DNA of 64,000 nt from Sipunculus nudus (Eukaryota; Annelida; Sipuncula; Golfingiida; Sipunculidae), in NCBI GenBank assembly GCA_026874595.1, contig CM049308.1:33720027-33784026 (forward strand). The letters run 5' to 3'. Under the pieces are notes generated by a model. That model worked only from the letters and a program-made list of their open reading frames with translations. It was not told the origin of the DNA and searched no databases. Shown here in pieces: positions 34,340-44,464 of the stretch (position 1 is the first letter of the stretch; each line of letters starts with the position of its first letter). The translations under genes were made by a program, and so were the position numbers.

Positions 34340-34995
34340 ACAAAACAAGTTGGCCGTTGGTCATGAAGCTCAGCTGACTAAGATGATTTTGACAAAATGA
34401 ATTTTATCATCTGAATGCGACATTTTGTAAGTGGTATCCCCATTCAACTGAAGCTTAGCTTGGAGGGTATGGGTAACAGAGACCTAATTTAAGTTTTCTT
34501 AGATTTTTCATGGACCTTCCTGGATGTCAAGTTAGAAGATTCTAGCTGTATTGGTTACGATTTGTGCCCTGTTAACAGACAACCACATCTTTAAAGGTCT
34601 CAAGAATTGAGAAGAAAAAAATGTATATTAATTTGTAAACAAAAAAGGCCGGTGGCGCCACCAGTCCACAGGAAATAATGGAACACTTAAAGATCAATAT
34701 GCATGCAAAGAATCATTGTGATCAATGCATAAGTTGTTCAGATACTGGAGCTTTTGTATAAATTTTTTAATTATTCTGGGGGTACTTTAGATTCCCATAT
34801 CTCGAAAGATAATGGGTAACAGAGACCTAATTTCTGGTTTCCAAGGAGATTTTTCATGGATCTCCTTGGAAGTCAAGTGAGAAGATTCTAGGTCAGTGGT
34901 TACGTTTTGTGCCCTGTTAACGGACAGGTCGACAGACAGACGACGGACAAAGAGTGATCGCTTTAGCTCGATGACTTTCAGTCAGCTGAACTAAA
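34340..34995. mobile_element. 335-bp repeat family, two units with terminal sequence
   Basis: Two units (GGGTAACAGAG at about 34462 and 34812) are framed by AAGCTCAGCTGACTAAGATG on the left and AGTCAGCTGAACTAAAAATT on the right. The shared AGCTCAGCTGACT-type motif is inverted at the two ends, so this looks like a complete small element about 655 bp long. Confidence 0.7.
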
Positions 34996-35045
34996 AATTG
35001 GTTAAATACAACCAATTTAATTGGTCAAAATATGCTGTCTTATGC

Positions 35046-35897
35046 TTACTGAGTTCTACTTGTAGGTAGCGTCGGAGTCAACGTTAATATAGCTACATAT
35101 GATTTTATCATCGACGTGTCATCATTTGTGTACATATTGTTCTGATTGTTGACAACACAAGAGTCAACCAATAAGTGACATTTATTTCGAAGTGAGAGAA
35201 GCAGAGAGTATTCATTATTCCCTGTAAGACTAAACCTGATGACAAATGGCACATCATAATTAACGGATTTTCTTTGTGATGGCGTGGTGTCACAATGAAG
35301 TTCATGTATGTGCAAGTGAATCCCCCAATCGGTACATCATAATTGACTTTTCACCCCCATGACCTCTTCTAAAGTTTTTTTACTGCAAGAACATGCTCAT
35401 CTAGGTGACCCCTGCACTTTGACATCAAAGTTTGTGTTAATATCATACACTTTCTGCATGAAAAGCCGGGGATCTCTGGCCTCTGGTGGGTAGGCTGCAT
35501 TCATTACAAATAATAATAACAGATTAAAGGTTGTATTAATAAAAAAAAAACAGTTAAAACAAATGTCCACTGCTTTGACGAGTGTGTCAGCCTCATACCT
35601 AATACTGTTCACAAGTACAAACATCTGCTCATATTTTAACACATGAATGATGCGCGTGTGTACAAATCTGCTCACACATTGCTAATGAAGGCTGATAATA
35701 GTAGGACTTTTTCAATGGATAGAAAGAAGACACACGGACAAACAATTGTAGGGGTCACAGGTGACCCAAAAACTAGAGGGTACCAGTTAACATACAAGCC
35801 TGTATCAATTTTATCAAGTTATGTTGAGTGTTTCGCTAGTTAAAGCCCTCAAATAAGTGGTCTTTTTTTTCAATGGCCATGGTGGTGGCAGTGGAAC
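35046..35897 (-). other. Unrecognised minus-strand ORFs near the CxC exons
   Basis: Two minus-strand open frames (35046-35315 and 35397-35675) lie downstream of the CxC-like exons. The second contains YPPEARDPRLFMQKVYDINT, which has the look of coding sequence. I do not recognise either, and no splice sites decide their edges. They may be further exons of the same decayed gene. Confidence 0.25.
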
Positions 35898-36120
35898 CTG
35901 CTTGAAATTATGCTTATATCAAATTGAAACACTGCCTTTTTGGTGAGGTCGTGCACCAACGCTTTTGGGAAGTGGCCACATAATACACAAAAATATTCAT
36001 ATGAATGATCTAACAAGGCCTCAAAATCAAGGTAAGCTTTTTCCGCATCCTGTTGATTCAAAGAAATGCCCAGTCGATATTCCAGAATACCAGTCACTCT
36101 GTTTAACTGCTCTATGGTTC
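35898..36120 (-). pseudogene. Exon of a CxC/HMGXB3-like protein, part 2
   Basis: The acceptor TTTTTATTTGCAG at 36121 opens an exon reading EKAYLDFEALLDHSYEYFCV, then LCGHFPKALVHDLTKKAVF. This matches my recollection of the block FEALT..Y.Y.C..CG..P..L..D...K in HMG-domain-containing protein 3-like and KDZ-associated cysteine-cluster proteins. A plausible donor (CAG|GTTCC) sits at 35897. The first codons read NHRAV in the frame expected from the previous exon, while the conserved block is in another frame, so the junction is off by one base. That suggests decay or an unseen splice choice. Function of the family is poorly known. Confidence 0.5.
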
Positions 36121-36238
36121 TGCAAATAAAAAGTATATTATGTTGTATTGAATAATAAAAAAATTGTTATTTAGACTGCAATCATTTAAACTGTTGGAAA
36201 ACAATTACAGCAAATGAATCATGGAATAGGAGACATAC

Positions 36239-36369
36239 CATAAGTCCACCACGGATTTCCATGACCACAGGGTAGGACAGCAGTATTCGATCATCAAAGT
36301 TGAAGATGTGGTGACACGACTCTTGGTATCTATGACATTCTGTGCATTCCTTGAAGTAAGTCACATATC
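36239..36369 (-). pseudogene. Exon of a CxC/HMGXB3-like protein, part 1
   Basis: A well-bounded 131-bp exon: acceptor TTTTTTTCTTTTCAG at 36370 and donor ATG|GTATGT at 36238. It encodes 43 residues including YFKECTECHRYQES, FNFDDRILLSY and MEIRGGL. The CxxC pair followed by YQE and the FNF.D..LLSY block fit the cysteine-cluster domain found in HMGXB3-like and KDZ-associated proteins (family recalled, not searched). The exon itself shows no lesion. It is separated from part 2 by a 118-bp intron. Confidence 0.55.
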
Positions 36370-36626
36370 CTGAAAAGAAAAAAATATTTTATAGGTAAGC
36401 CCCCGATTCACTGAAATTATTTCATGTGAATGATTAAAAAATTAATAATTCACAATCTTGGCTTTGTGTTTAAACATGACCATGTGTTATATAATATTTA
36501 TGCCCTTATCAAAATAATAAAAAAAGATATAATAACATTTTCCACAATACCATTAATTTGAAATAGAGAAACAAGAGAAATAATACTGTTAAAAATACTG
36601 TGATTTTGAAATAAAGAAACAACAAT

Positions 36627-36903
36627 ATTACAACTTAACTTCAAGGGGGCTTAAGTATATTGTGATGATCTTGGCCTGACGACAAATAACCTCTGGAGGC
36701 CCCGGGGGTACCTGGCAGTAATGGCAATTTCCTTCGTTTGGGTGTCAATCATTTGGTACCACCTTTGCAGAGAACATGAACTCTGTGTCACCAGGTTTTG
36801 TTCATGTACATATAGCAGAGTCTAAGCATCCTTTTTGGTAACAACGGCATCCCAGAGTTGACGTTTTTGTGCCAATAGTTAGTATCACTCTCTGTGCTTT
36901 GCA
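36627..36903 (-). pseudogene. Duplicated exon segment, copy 1
   Basis: About 277 bp nearly identical to 37390-37664, same orientation, 763 bp apart. On the minus strand this copy keeps one open frame reading LVTQSSCSLQRWYQMIDT, then TKEIAITARYPRGLQRLF, with a stop at its end. The protein is not recognised. In copy 2 a one-base difference near AAACGAAGG breaks that frame, so copy 1 preserves the reading better although copy 2 is in the longer context. Confidence 0.5.
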
Positions 36904-37056
36904 TTAAAAATGTAATAATCTCATAAAGTATATAAAGGGGCATCACTTATATTTTTTATTTTTACAGGGTAATTACAGGATAATTTTCCAACAATTAATC
37001 CAAGATTTGTTATAGTCTGAATATAAAGCTTTTAAGAGTCTAGTTTATATAAATAC

Positions 37057-37083
37057 ATATTATATATATATGTAATATATATA

Positions 37084-37122
<39 letters not shown>
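37057..37122. repeat. Compound (TA)n(TG)n microsatellite
   Basis: Interrupted TA repeats followed by about 14 TG repeats, lying between the two copies of the duplicated exon segment. Confidence 0.9.
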
Positions 37123-37126
<4 letters not shown>

Positions 37127-37389
37127 ATTGAACGACAGTAAAAATCACAATACTCTAGATTAAGTGTAGACCTATTAAATTCATACCTCAGCCAATCGTT
37201 ACACTAAAATTTATGTTTATTATAAGGCATATAGGATATTTGTGAGTTGTTACTTGTGCATTGTAGGACAAAATCCCACCCTCGTATTTAATATAAGATT
37301 AAATTATTGTTAGGATATTTCAGTTAAATTTTAAATACAAGTTTATCCACTTCCAAACTATACAACATCCCTTCATACAAATAGCATGT

Positions 37390-37664
37390 ATTACAACTTA
37401 ACTTCAAGGGGGCTTAAGTATATTGTGATGATCTTGGCCTGACGACAAATAACCTCTGGAGGCCCCGGGGGTACCTGTCAGTAATGGCAATTTCCTTCGT
37501 TTGGTATCAATCATTTGGTACCACCTTTGCAGAGAATATGAACTCTGTGTCACCAGGTTTTTTTCATGTACATATAGCAGAATCAAGCATCCTTTTTGGT
37601 AACAACGGCATCCCAGAGTTGACGTTTTTGTGCCAATAGTTAGTATCACTCTCTGTGCTTTGCA
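37390..37664 (-). pseudogene. Duplicated exon segment, copy 2
   Basis: The second copy of the 275-277 bp block. It joins directly to an upstream minus-strand frame (37665-37936), so it is probably in the native position. The one-base change near 37497 shifts the frame relative to copy 1. Confidence 0.5.
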
Positions 37665-37936
37665 CCAGTATGATATTCGGTCAGTAAACACTGTAAAACA
37701 TACACCATGCACTTGTGTGCGAGTCTTGCGGAAACTTTACAAGTAGTGGGGTCATTTCTTTTTTTTTTGCACGATCCATGAGATTTAACATGCTGTACTC
37801 CGATGACACAGCATAAACCCATCCTGAACCATCTGTTCCAAGCAGTTTTGATCCAAGTCACAAACTTGAGAATCTTCTTGACAGTATTTAATGGACTGAA
37901 GGTGTGGACAAAGATAGTAGGAATCCACATCTCCAT
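37665..37936 (-). pseudogene. Upstream coding-like block of the same minus-strand locus
   Basis: An open minus-strand frame starting MEMWIPTIFVHTFSPLN and containing ILKFVTWIKTAWNRWF. It runs toward the duplicated exon segment, where stops appear. I do not recognise the domain. Its strand and position make it a candidate 5' part of the CxC/HMGXB3-like locus. Confidence 0.3.
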
Positions 37937-38034
37937 TGTTTAGATTGTATTACCATCTTAACTGGAAGTTAAGTTAAGAATTGAACTAGATTTCCATCTA
38001 TATATAAACATATCACCTATATGTCCCCTTAAAG

Positions 38035-38225
38035 CTGAGCTGGACAGCTGAGTGGTAAAACAGCCTTCACCGCTCACATTTGGGTTCGACTCCCGGCGTG
38101 GCCCGAGAGTGTGTTGTATTGGCCCGTCCAATGCCGGTGGTTTTCTCCAGGTACCCCGGTTTCCCCCTCACTTTCCGAGCCATGGAGAGTGCATTGTTTC
38201 AGTTATTATAACTGGTTGTACAATC
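38035..38225 (+). mobile_element. tRNA-derived SINE
   Basis: The head has an A-box-like AGCTGAGTGGTAAAACAG and a B box GGGTTCGACTCCCG in correct order and spacing for an internal Pol III promoter. It is followed by a non-tRNA body (GTGGTTTTCTCCAGGTACCC, then GGTTTCCCCCTCA). That CCGGTGGTTTTCTCC body resembles the conserved central domain of a widespread animal SINE superfamily (MetaSINE-like, from memory). The acceptor stem does not pair as a real tRNA gene would. Confidence 0.75.
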
Positions 38226-38314
38226 AATGTAAAATAACTACTGCCATTAAGTGCTAATTTGAGGTAAGTTTTTGTCATTTATAAATCTTGTCTAAAAAAG
38301 GTTGCTGGTTCGGA

Positions 38315-38680
38315 GCCAAATTTTCCATTATTCTGAGGGATACTTCGGAGTCTCAAGCTTGAAGGATATGGGAAACAGAGACCCAATTTCAGGTTCCATT
38401 GAGACTTTTCATGGGTCTCTCTGTGTGTCAAGAATGAAGATTCTAGGTCCAGTTGTTATGATTTGTGCCCTGTTAACAGATGTTCATATCTTTAAAGGTC
38501 TCAAAAATAGAGAAAAATTCGTAAAAAAAACCCAAACAAAAACAGGTGGTGCCACAAGTCTGCAGAAACTGATGAAACACTCCATGATCAATATTCACGC
38601 AAACAAATATGGTGATCTCTGCATTATAGGTTTAGATACTTCAGCTTTTGTATCAAATTTTCCATTATTCTGAGCTGTAC
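38315..38680 (+). repeat. 335-bp repeat family, single unit
   Basis: One unit with GATTCTAGGTCCAG, TGTGCCCTGTTAACAGATG and CACAAGTCTGCAGAAACTGA, same orientation as the main array at 11.6-15.4 kb. It ends against the hAT remnant. Confidence 0.85.
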
Positions 38681-38684
38681 TTTG

Positions 38685-39130
38685 CCAGGAAAGAGGGCTG
38701 ATTTAGGTATTTCAAGATTTCAGTGTTTAGTGACTCGTCCCTAAGTGCAGGTGCCAGTGCTGGTCCTTTGTCCACAAAGGTGAAGATCTTTTTTCGTTTC
38801 TTGGGTGGAGATAATGATTTAACTGGTTATTTTGTGGAGACTGCTTATCCTTGAGTTCAGTTGCCTTGGATATGAACTCTGCTTTGAGCCTGGCGTTCTC
38901 TTGTTCATCCTCTCCCCACTGTATCTTGAACTGCGGGTCCAGGATGGATGCAAGCCTGTAAACTGAACTTACTTAGTACTTTATCAGGCGCTTTTCCAAT
39001 AATTTCCTCAAAGCATGGATTAGTTGACTGCTGTACTTTGAGTTCATTTGCTCTAAGTGCAGCCTTCATTTGCTCTAAGTGCAGCCTTCTGCCTTTCACA
39101 CAAGGGATCACCAAACTCACTGACACAGTG
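38685..39130 (-). pseudogene. hAT transposase C-terminus remnant
   Basis: On the minus strand the frames read FGDPLCERQKAALRANE, VQQSTNPCFEEIIGKAP, ILDPQFKIQWGEDEQENARL, then after a shift PPKKRKKIFTFVDKGPA and NTEILKYLNQPSF. LDPQFK and the E..KYL pattern are hallmarks of the hAT C-terminal dimerisation region in ZBED-like transposases. A 22-bp tandem duplication (GGCTGCACTTAGAGCAAATG) near 39060 and at least one frameshift break it. The catalytic core and the BED finger are not present nearby. Confidence 0.7.
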
Positions 39131-39145
39131 AGTCTCAAACATATG

Positions 39146-39912
39146 GAAGTTAAAAAAGAGGATCACGAATCACGGGTGCTTATATGACTGGAGGTTTGAG
39201 TTTTCTGATAACCGCTCTGATGCCCATGCCGGGTTGAAGAAGTTCTGCTAAATGACCTTCGTTCTCTCACAAACAATGCATCCCACTCTACTAATGGTAA
39301 TTTCAATTTAGAAACTAATGGACATACCATAGACAACCTCCCAACTCTCAGGAAAAGGGACTTCTGGGTATATAGTTCTCCCGGAATCAATGGCTGTTAC
39401 TAATACTAATTCCCCGATGACTTCGTACACAAGATCACCAACTAACATTTCACAATGGCAAAATCACATTCACAACCATATAAAGCTACTTACATTAATG
39501 TCAAGGATGCAAAGATACCAAATGCGAGTCATACACCCGACAAGAAAATATTGTCCAAACCACTTTATTGAAAGTAATTGATTTATAGAAAGTAATCGAT
39601 TTAACCGACTTATTTGTCTTTTTTACACGATACGATACGATCTAGTGTTTTTTTTTATTACTACACTGCAGCGAAACGGAATTTTCTGTAGCAAGGCTTC
39701 GACTGTTCCCGTAATGGTGTGTTGTGATGTACCTTCGACAGGCTGCAATATAAAAAAAAATTCTAAGCAAAATCAACAGAGGCCTAGAAACGCAAGAAAG
39801 GGAAGAAAAAGCTGCAAAACACTAAAAAGCGAATACATATTGCTGTTTAAGGGGCCCAATTATCCCGAACTGCCACCTCAACCCCAACTCCTTCCACTTT
39901 TAGTCCCCGAAA
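39146..39912. repeat. Duplicated segment E, copy 1 (carries an OB-fold exon start)
   Basis: Aligns in the same orientation with 57847-58793. Landmarks are CTCACAAACAATGCATCCCA, ATAAAGCTACTTACAT and ACTGCAGCGAAACGGAAT. On the minus strand an acceptor (TATATTGCAG) at 39743 opens the frame PVEGTSQHTITG, as in the 58.5 kb copy. Here about 115 bp of the exon body is missing relative to the other copy. Confidence 0.75.
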
Positions 39913-40064
39913 GCTTATAACATTATTTAATCAAGGTTCAATGCAGCAGTCCTTGTACTAAAATTTTAACTGCATGTATCTGTATGTTAGGCTTTCAATT
40001 ACGCCCTCAGCGGAACTCTTAATGATTAGTGAAATGAACTGATATGTTGAATTTTTTTTTTCAG

Positions 40065-40264
40065 ATTTGAAAACAAAAATATTTCTGAAACAGGAAAACC
40101 TATCTGATCAACAGAAAGAAATTAGCACCATGCTAAGAAAAGTACTGGCCAAGAAGATAGGCACTTCGCAAGATAAATTCGAACTGGTTGATAATTGGCC
40201 ACCGGGCAGCTCGGAAGATTTTTTTTAAGTTGAACGATCAATTGAAGGAGAACAAAGAAAATTG
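40065..40264 (+). CDS. Candidate exon, DUF4806-like, frameshifted in a T8 run
   Basis: An acceptor with a long pyrimidine tract (TTTTTTTTTCAG) at 40064 and a good donor (GTAAGG) at 40265 bound a 200-bp exon. It encodes KQENLSDQQKEISTMLRKVL, then FELVDNWPPGSSEDFF and, after one base, KLNDQLKENKENW. The helical N-terminal part and the W/FPP.SSE..F..LN..L pattern resemble DUF4806 proteins of arthropods, cnidarians and molluscs. The frame breaks in a run of eight T at 40219-40226, where one T fewer would join the two parts. Either a sequencing/assembly slip or decay explains it. DUF4806 has no known function. Other exons were not located. Confidence 0.45.
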
Positions 40265-41539
40265 GTAAGGATATGCTTCCTGTGCAATATCTAATTGTAA
40301 GTAGTGCTCATATTATGAAAGTTGATTTATTAAAGCTTTCATTTGTGTAATTGGAACAAATTAACATGTCCTTTATGGTCTCTGCATAAACCAAAACAGG
40401 CCCACCAGCACACCCAAGGTTTTTTAATGTCATACCAATAGCAGTATTCGTTCCTCGGAAACTAGTGTTCATTTTTTAACACAAGCATCCATAATCCATA
40501 CTTCTAGTAAGAGAGATGAATTCAAGTGTTTTTGTAAATTTATATGTTGGTGTTGAATTGTATTTGATAAATTTAGCATTTGTGAAATATGGCGATAACT
40601 CCTTGTCTATCGTCCGTACATCCGTCTGTCTTTTAACAAGGCAAAGATGGAAACCGTTTAAAATATTTTTGATAATAAGCAATAGTAAAACAACGGAGGC
40701 ATGTTTTCTCTAGGGGAGAAAGTACTTCGGCGGTGCCAGTGGTCTGATAAGTTTACAGCTACACTTCTTTGCTAAAATGCTTAAAATTGGAAAAGGTTTC
40801 TTACTATATTTTGGTTATGATCTTCCAAGACATAGGGTTTTCTTTATTGAATCATATAAATATATAAAATAGTAGAACTTGCATGCCATATAGTAGGTCA
40901 CTGTGACATATTCTGTGACCCCCCCCCCCCCTTACTGAGGCTGTTTGAAAGAAAAGGCAACATCCTGGACATGGACAGACATTACGGTTCTCTCTATGAA
41001 TTCCTCGGCAGAGCTTTGTTTCTAACTATCGAAGGCTGAGATATTCTTTCCCGAGTCATGATGTCAAAGATGCAGACAAAAATGTAATTTTATCGAAGTG
41101 TCAAAAGCCACCAAAAAAGGACTTGAAAACAGAGCACATTTTACAATATATTGTTTACTTTAGGGGAAAAAAGATTTTGGGAAAGCCTAATATGTGTCTC
41201 TATTTTTGTAACTACTTGTCAGCTAATAAAAGGGTCTAATAAAATTGATTCACATCGAGCAGGGCCTGGTCCAAAATCAAACTGTCGTTCTAAAAAGATA
41301 GAGGCAAATAACAAAGAGAAAGTCATTAACGTCAGTGCTTCGCTTAAACATTTACAGTCTTCACCTCCTTTGTGAACCTGGAGCAAATCAGCGTTCGAGC
41401 GTCTGTTATAAAAAATCTGAATTTCTTGAACAGTACCTTCGAGTAAGTAGAATATCGGAGCCGGCTACCTGCATGTTTTTTTTAACGGCTATTGGTCATA
41501 TTCTAAATTTTTATCATATTTCATTCACTGATCCATGGA
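40265..41539. other. Non-coding spacer
   Basis: No recognised gene. It has a run of 13 C at 40919-40931 and short ORFs without motifs. Confidence 0.4.
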
Positions 41540-42808
41540 GCTTGCAAGTGTGTATAACGCATGCACGGCTGCTGCTCCAGTTACAGTGTCAATTAAAGAA
41601 TATGTTTTAATTTCAACAACCCTGTGTTAAATCCAGAAATTTCAAAGTTAAGTATTATAACGATCAACTTGCTGTATCCATACATGAAATCTAAAACAAA
41701 TTCCTTTTAAAACCATGCAAGACCATCGCTGTGTACAGTCATGTGCATCTTGCATGCTTTCATCATTTACCATCTCTTAATATTGAGTGTTTAAATTTTC
41801 AAATGTCATATATTTTATTATAATTATGCCTCATGAATATTTTTAGATTTTTGCTTCCAAAGCACTAATAGCGTATTTATTTTGCACTTAATAAATTGTT
41901 AAAGATATTTGACTTAATGACTTGTTAAAAGATAAAGATATTTAAATTAATATGCTAAAAGTATGAGACTGATATGCAAAACCGTTGGTCAGATAAAAGT
42001 AAATCTTGGAGTATTAAATTGGTACAAGCTTTCTTGAAACGGAAATTTACTAGGCTTGTAATTTTTAAATTTTGAATCAAATGGCACAGAAAGTAACATA
42101 AAGGTTGAAAATGACCAATTATATCTGACCAACTGTTTCAATCAAATATATGTGCTCTGATCATTTATTTATGTCAGTGACAAGAAAATTTAAAATATCA
42201 TAATATCAAAAGCTGTGGAAGTAAAAGGGAATTTAATGAGTTGTATCATTAACATACACATTTATCAAATCAGCTAAAACCTGAAATTAACATGGCAATT
42301 TTTATTTGTAGTACCATAAGGGTTACACACTTAAGGAATAATAACCTTTTAACTGGATAACCTGGCATTTCCAACTAGCATGACTTACTCTCACGTAGAA
42401 CTGTCACCCTTTTACGTAATGGAGTGTTACAAGTAAGTTCTCGTACAACGCTTCACCAAACTTACTAAAGGCACAGCCCGCGTCAATTTTAAACCCCCCC
42501 GCATCAAATTTTTTTATTTTGCTTTTCCATAGAAACTTAGATAAATTATACAATTTTGATAAAATTCCCATTTTCATGTAGTGTTACTTGTTTAGAAAAA
42601 ATAAATCTGTTACTATAATGCCTTTTGCCATATCATTTAACATTTTTATCGAAACCTTAAAAAAAAAGCCCGCCCGCAATCATTTCTGAAAAAGAGTGCC
42701 TGAGAACCAAACTTATTTTGTTTTCCTAATTAATACAATACATGAATAAAATAAGGAAACTGTTGTTGTCAAAAAATTACAATAAACGTTTATATAATCA
42801 CAGCCAAA
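41540..42808. repeat. Long dispersed repeat C, copy 2
   Basis: Same-orientation partner of 26709-27731. An extra block around 42470-42715, containing AAACCCCCCCGCATC and AAAAAAGCCCGCCCGC, is absent from copy 1 and probably inserted after duplication or was lost there. Confidence 0.8.
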
Positions 42809-43405
42809 TTTACCGATTTAACAAAAGTTCAAGTACACTGGCTATTTCAGGTCGGGGAAACACTGGTTATTGTTCCGGATTTTAATGATTGATACAATGG
42901 ACAAGGCGTCAATCTATCTGATGCGATGACCATGGTCATCATCATGCCTGAGTCATGGAACATAAGGTTTTTTTTTAGTTGTGTCCATTGAAAAAGAACA
43001 CTGCTCTCTTCTAGGTCAAAATAACTTGACAGATACTGCAGCGATTCACGGGACTGTCCTCAAGAGTGTATAGAAGACTACTTTTACAGTTTGACAGAGA
43101 GCATCAATGATGGCTGCTTACAAGATGACTGGATGCCTTACTGATACTAATTTTCCGAGGTAATTATTGCTACAGGACTGAGAGTGATTGAAACTACTAA
43201 TTCAATTCCCCACACCCTGAAAAAAATCTAATTTTTTAAAGATTATTTCCCAGTTAATTTTAGATTTTTCGGCGGAAAAAAAATATACAATATATCTGCA
43301 TGTTTTTAACGAAACATAAGTATAAAAATAAAATAAACGATAAAATAAGTATATCACTAGATATTTAACAATGTCACTGACGCACCTCGTGTTTATGATG
43401 AATAG
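42809..43405 (+). other. Spacer with a weak cysteine-containing exon-like stretch
   Basis: Near 43035-43145 the plus strand reads DCPQECIEDYFYSL, then DGCLQDDWMPY, preceded by TTGACAG and followed by stops before GTAATT at 43160. It might be an exon relic next to the 43406-43593 candidate. Evidence is thin. Confidence 0.2.
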
Positions 43406-43593
43406 GCCAATGGGTGGCCGTCAGAGAGTCCGGAAAGGTGTCTCTCATGCTGGGTGTCACGGTCAACAGTTGGAGACAAGGTGTACGTGAAGATCTTCTG
43501 CCGGGTGTCACCTTGGCCGTGCACCGGTTCTCCTATGGGAAGAAGAGCACGCACTTCCTGAAAAGATCAAGGCTGCCGCAGAGCAAGATGCAG
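43406..43593 (+). CDS. Candidate internal exon, unknown protein
   Basis: A 188-bp open block bounded by an AG (TGATGAATAG) at 43405 and a donor ATGCAG|GTAGCT at 43593/43594. It encodes QWVAVRESGKVSLMLGVTVN, then GVTLAVHRFSYGKK and FLKRSRLPQSKMQ. The composition (higher GC than its neighbours, balanced amino acids) suggests real protein. The acceptor lacks a strong pyrimidine tract. I do not recognise the family and found no convincing flanking exons. Confidence 0.35.
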
Positions 43594-44464
43594 GTAGCTT
43601 TTTTTTTCCTGTTCACTCGGGGCAACGGCCTTCCCTACCCGAGCTTTAGTTCTTTGGCTGGAAAACACAAATGATTCTCACACAGAGTTTTATCTAGTGG
43701 GATGGAAGAATTCACTGTATATAAAGCCTTTAATTATGTCTGAACACTTGCAGATTTGTTTCCTGTCTACCCTTGGAGGATTTGACTGCGGCAATGCTGT
43801 TAGGTAAATTTTGAGGAGATTGGGGGACAAATAAGCTCTTGTCGTAATTCAGCATGAAGGGAAGGAAATTAAGGCAAACGCCACTTGGCAGAGCTGGTCT
43901 GCAAAATAATAATCAGTAATATTTTTCATTCATACTTTTATCTGAGCTTGGAACAAGCTGTGATAATGCGGAAGCTTTGATTTCGGGCCAATTTAGCCAT
44001 CTGGCCATACATTTACAAGGCATATTTTTGAAAATATTTTACAGTTCTTTTATACGACTGGTTATACAAACAATTATTTTGTGTTTTGTGCGGTCATGCG
44101 AGTATTCCAGGAGTGATGATTGCGTAATTAGTGCTTATACATTGGTTTTCAATGGTTAATACTTACCTTTTACACATACATGTCACACATATACTTGAAA
44201 AGTAATGGTCCAGCATGGAAGCATTATACCTGATGTTTATCCCACTGCACAAGTTTCCATTAGTCCTGAAGGCCTTTTATATGTTTATTTCTGCAATCTA
44301 TATCTTAAAATACAGTTGTAAATTGTTATATGTTCAGTGATGTAAATGATGTATTAAATCTGTGATATGATGTTCTTTTAGCAATGATTAAAATATTTTG
44401 AATTTGCATATGGGAAAGTTTAGCCTGTTTTTCAGAATTATTAATGACATTATTAACACATTTT
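43594..44464. other. Non-coding spacer
   Basis: AT-rich, no recognised feature. Confidence 0.4.

Noticed and set aside
38035-38110. tRNA gene
   Set aside because: A and B boxes are present, but the acceptor stem does not pair and a SINE body follows.
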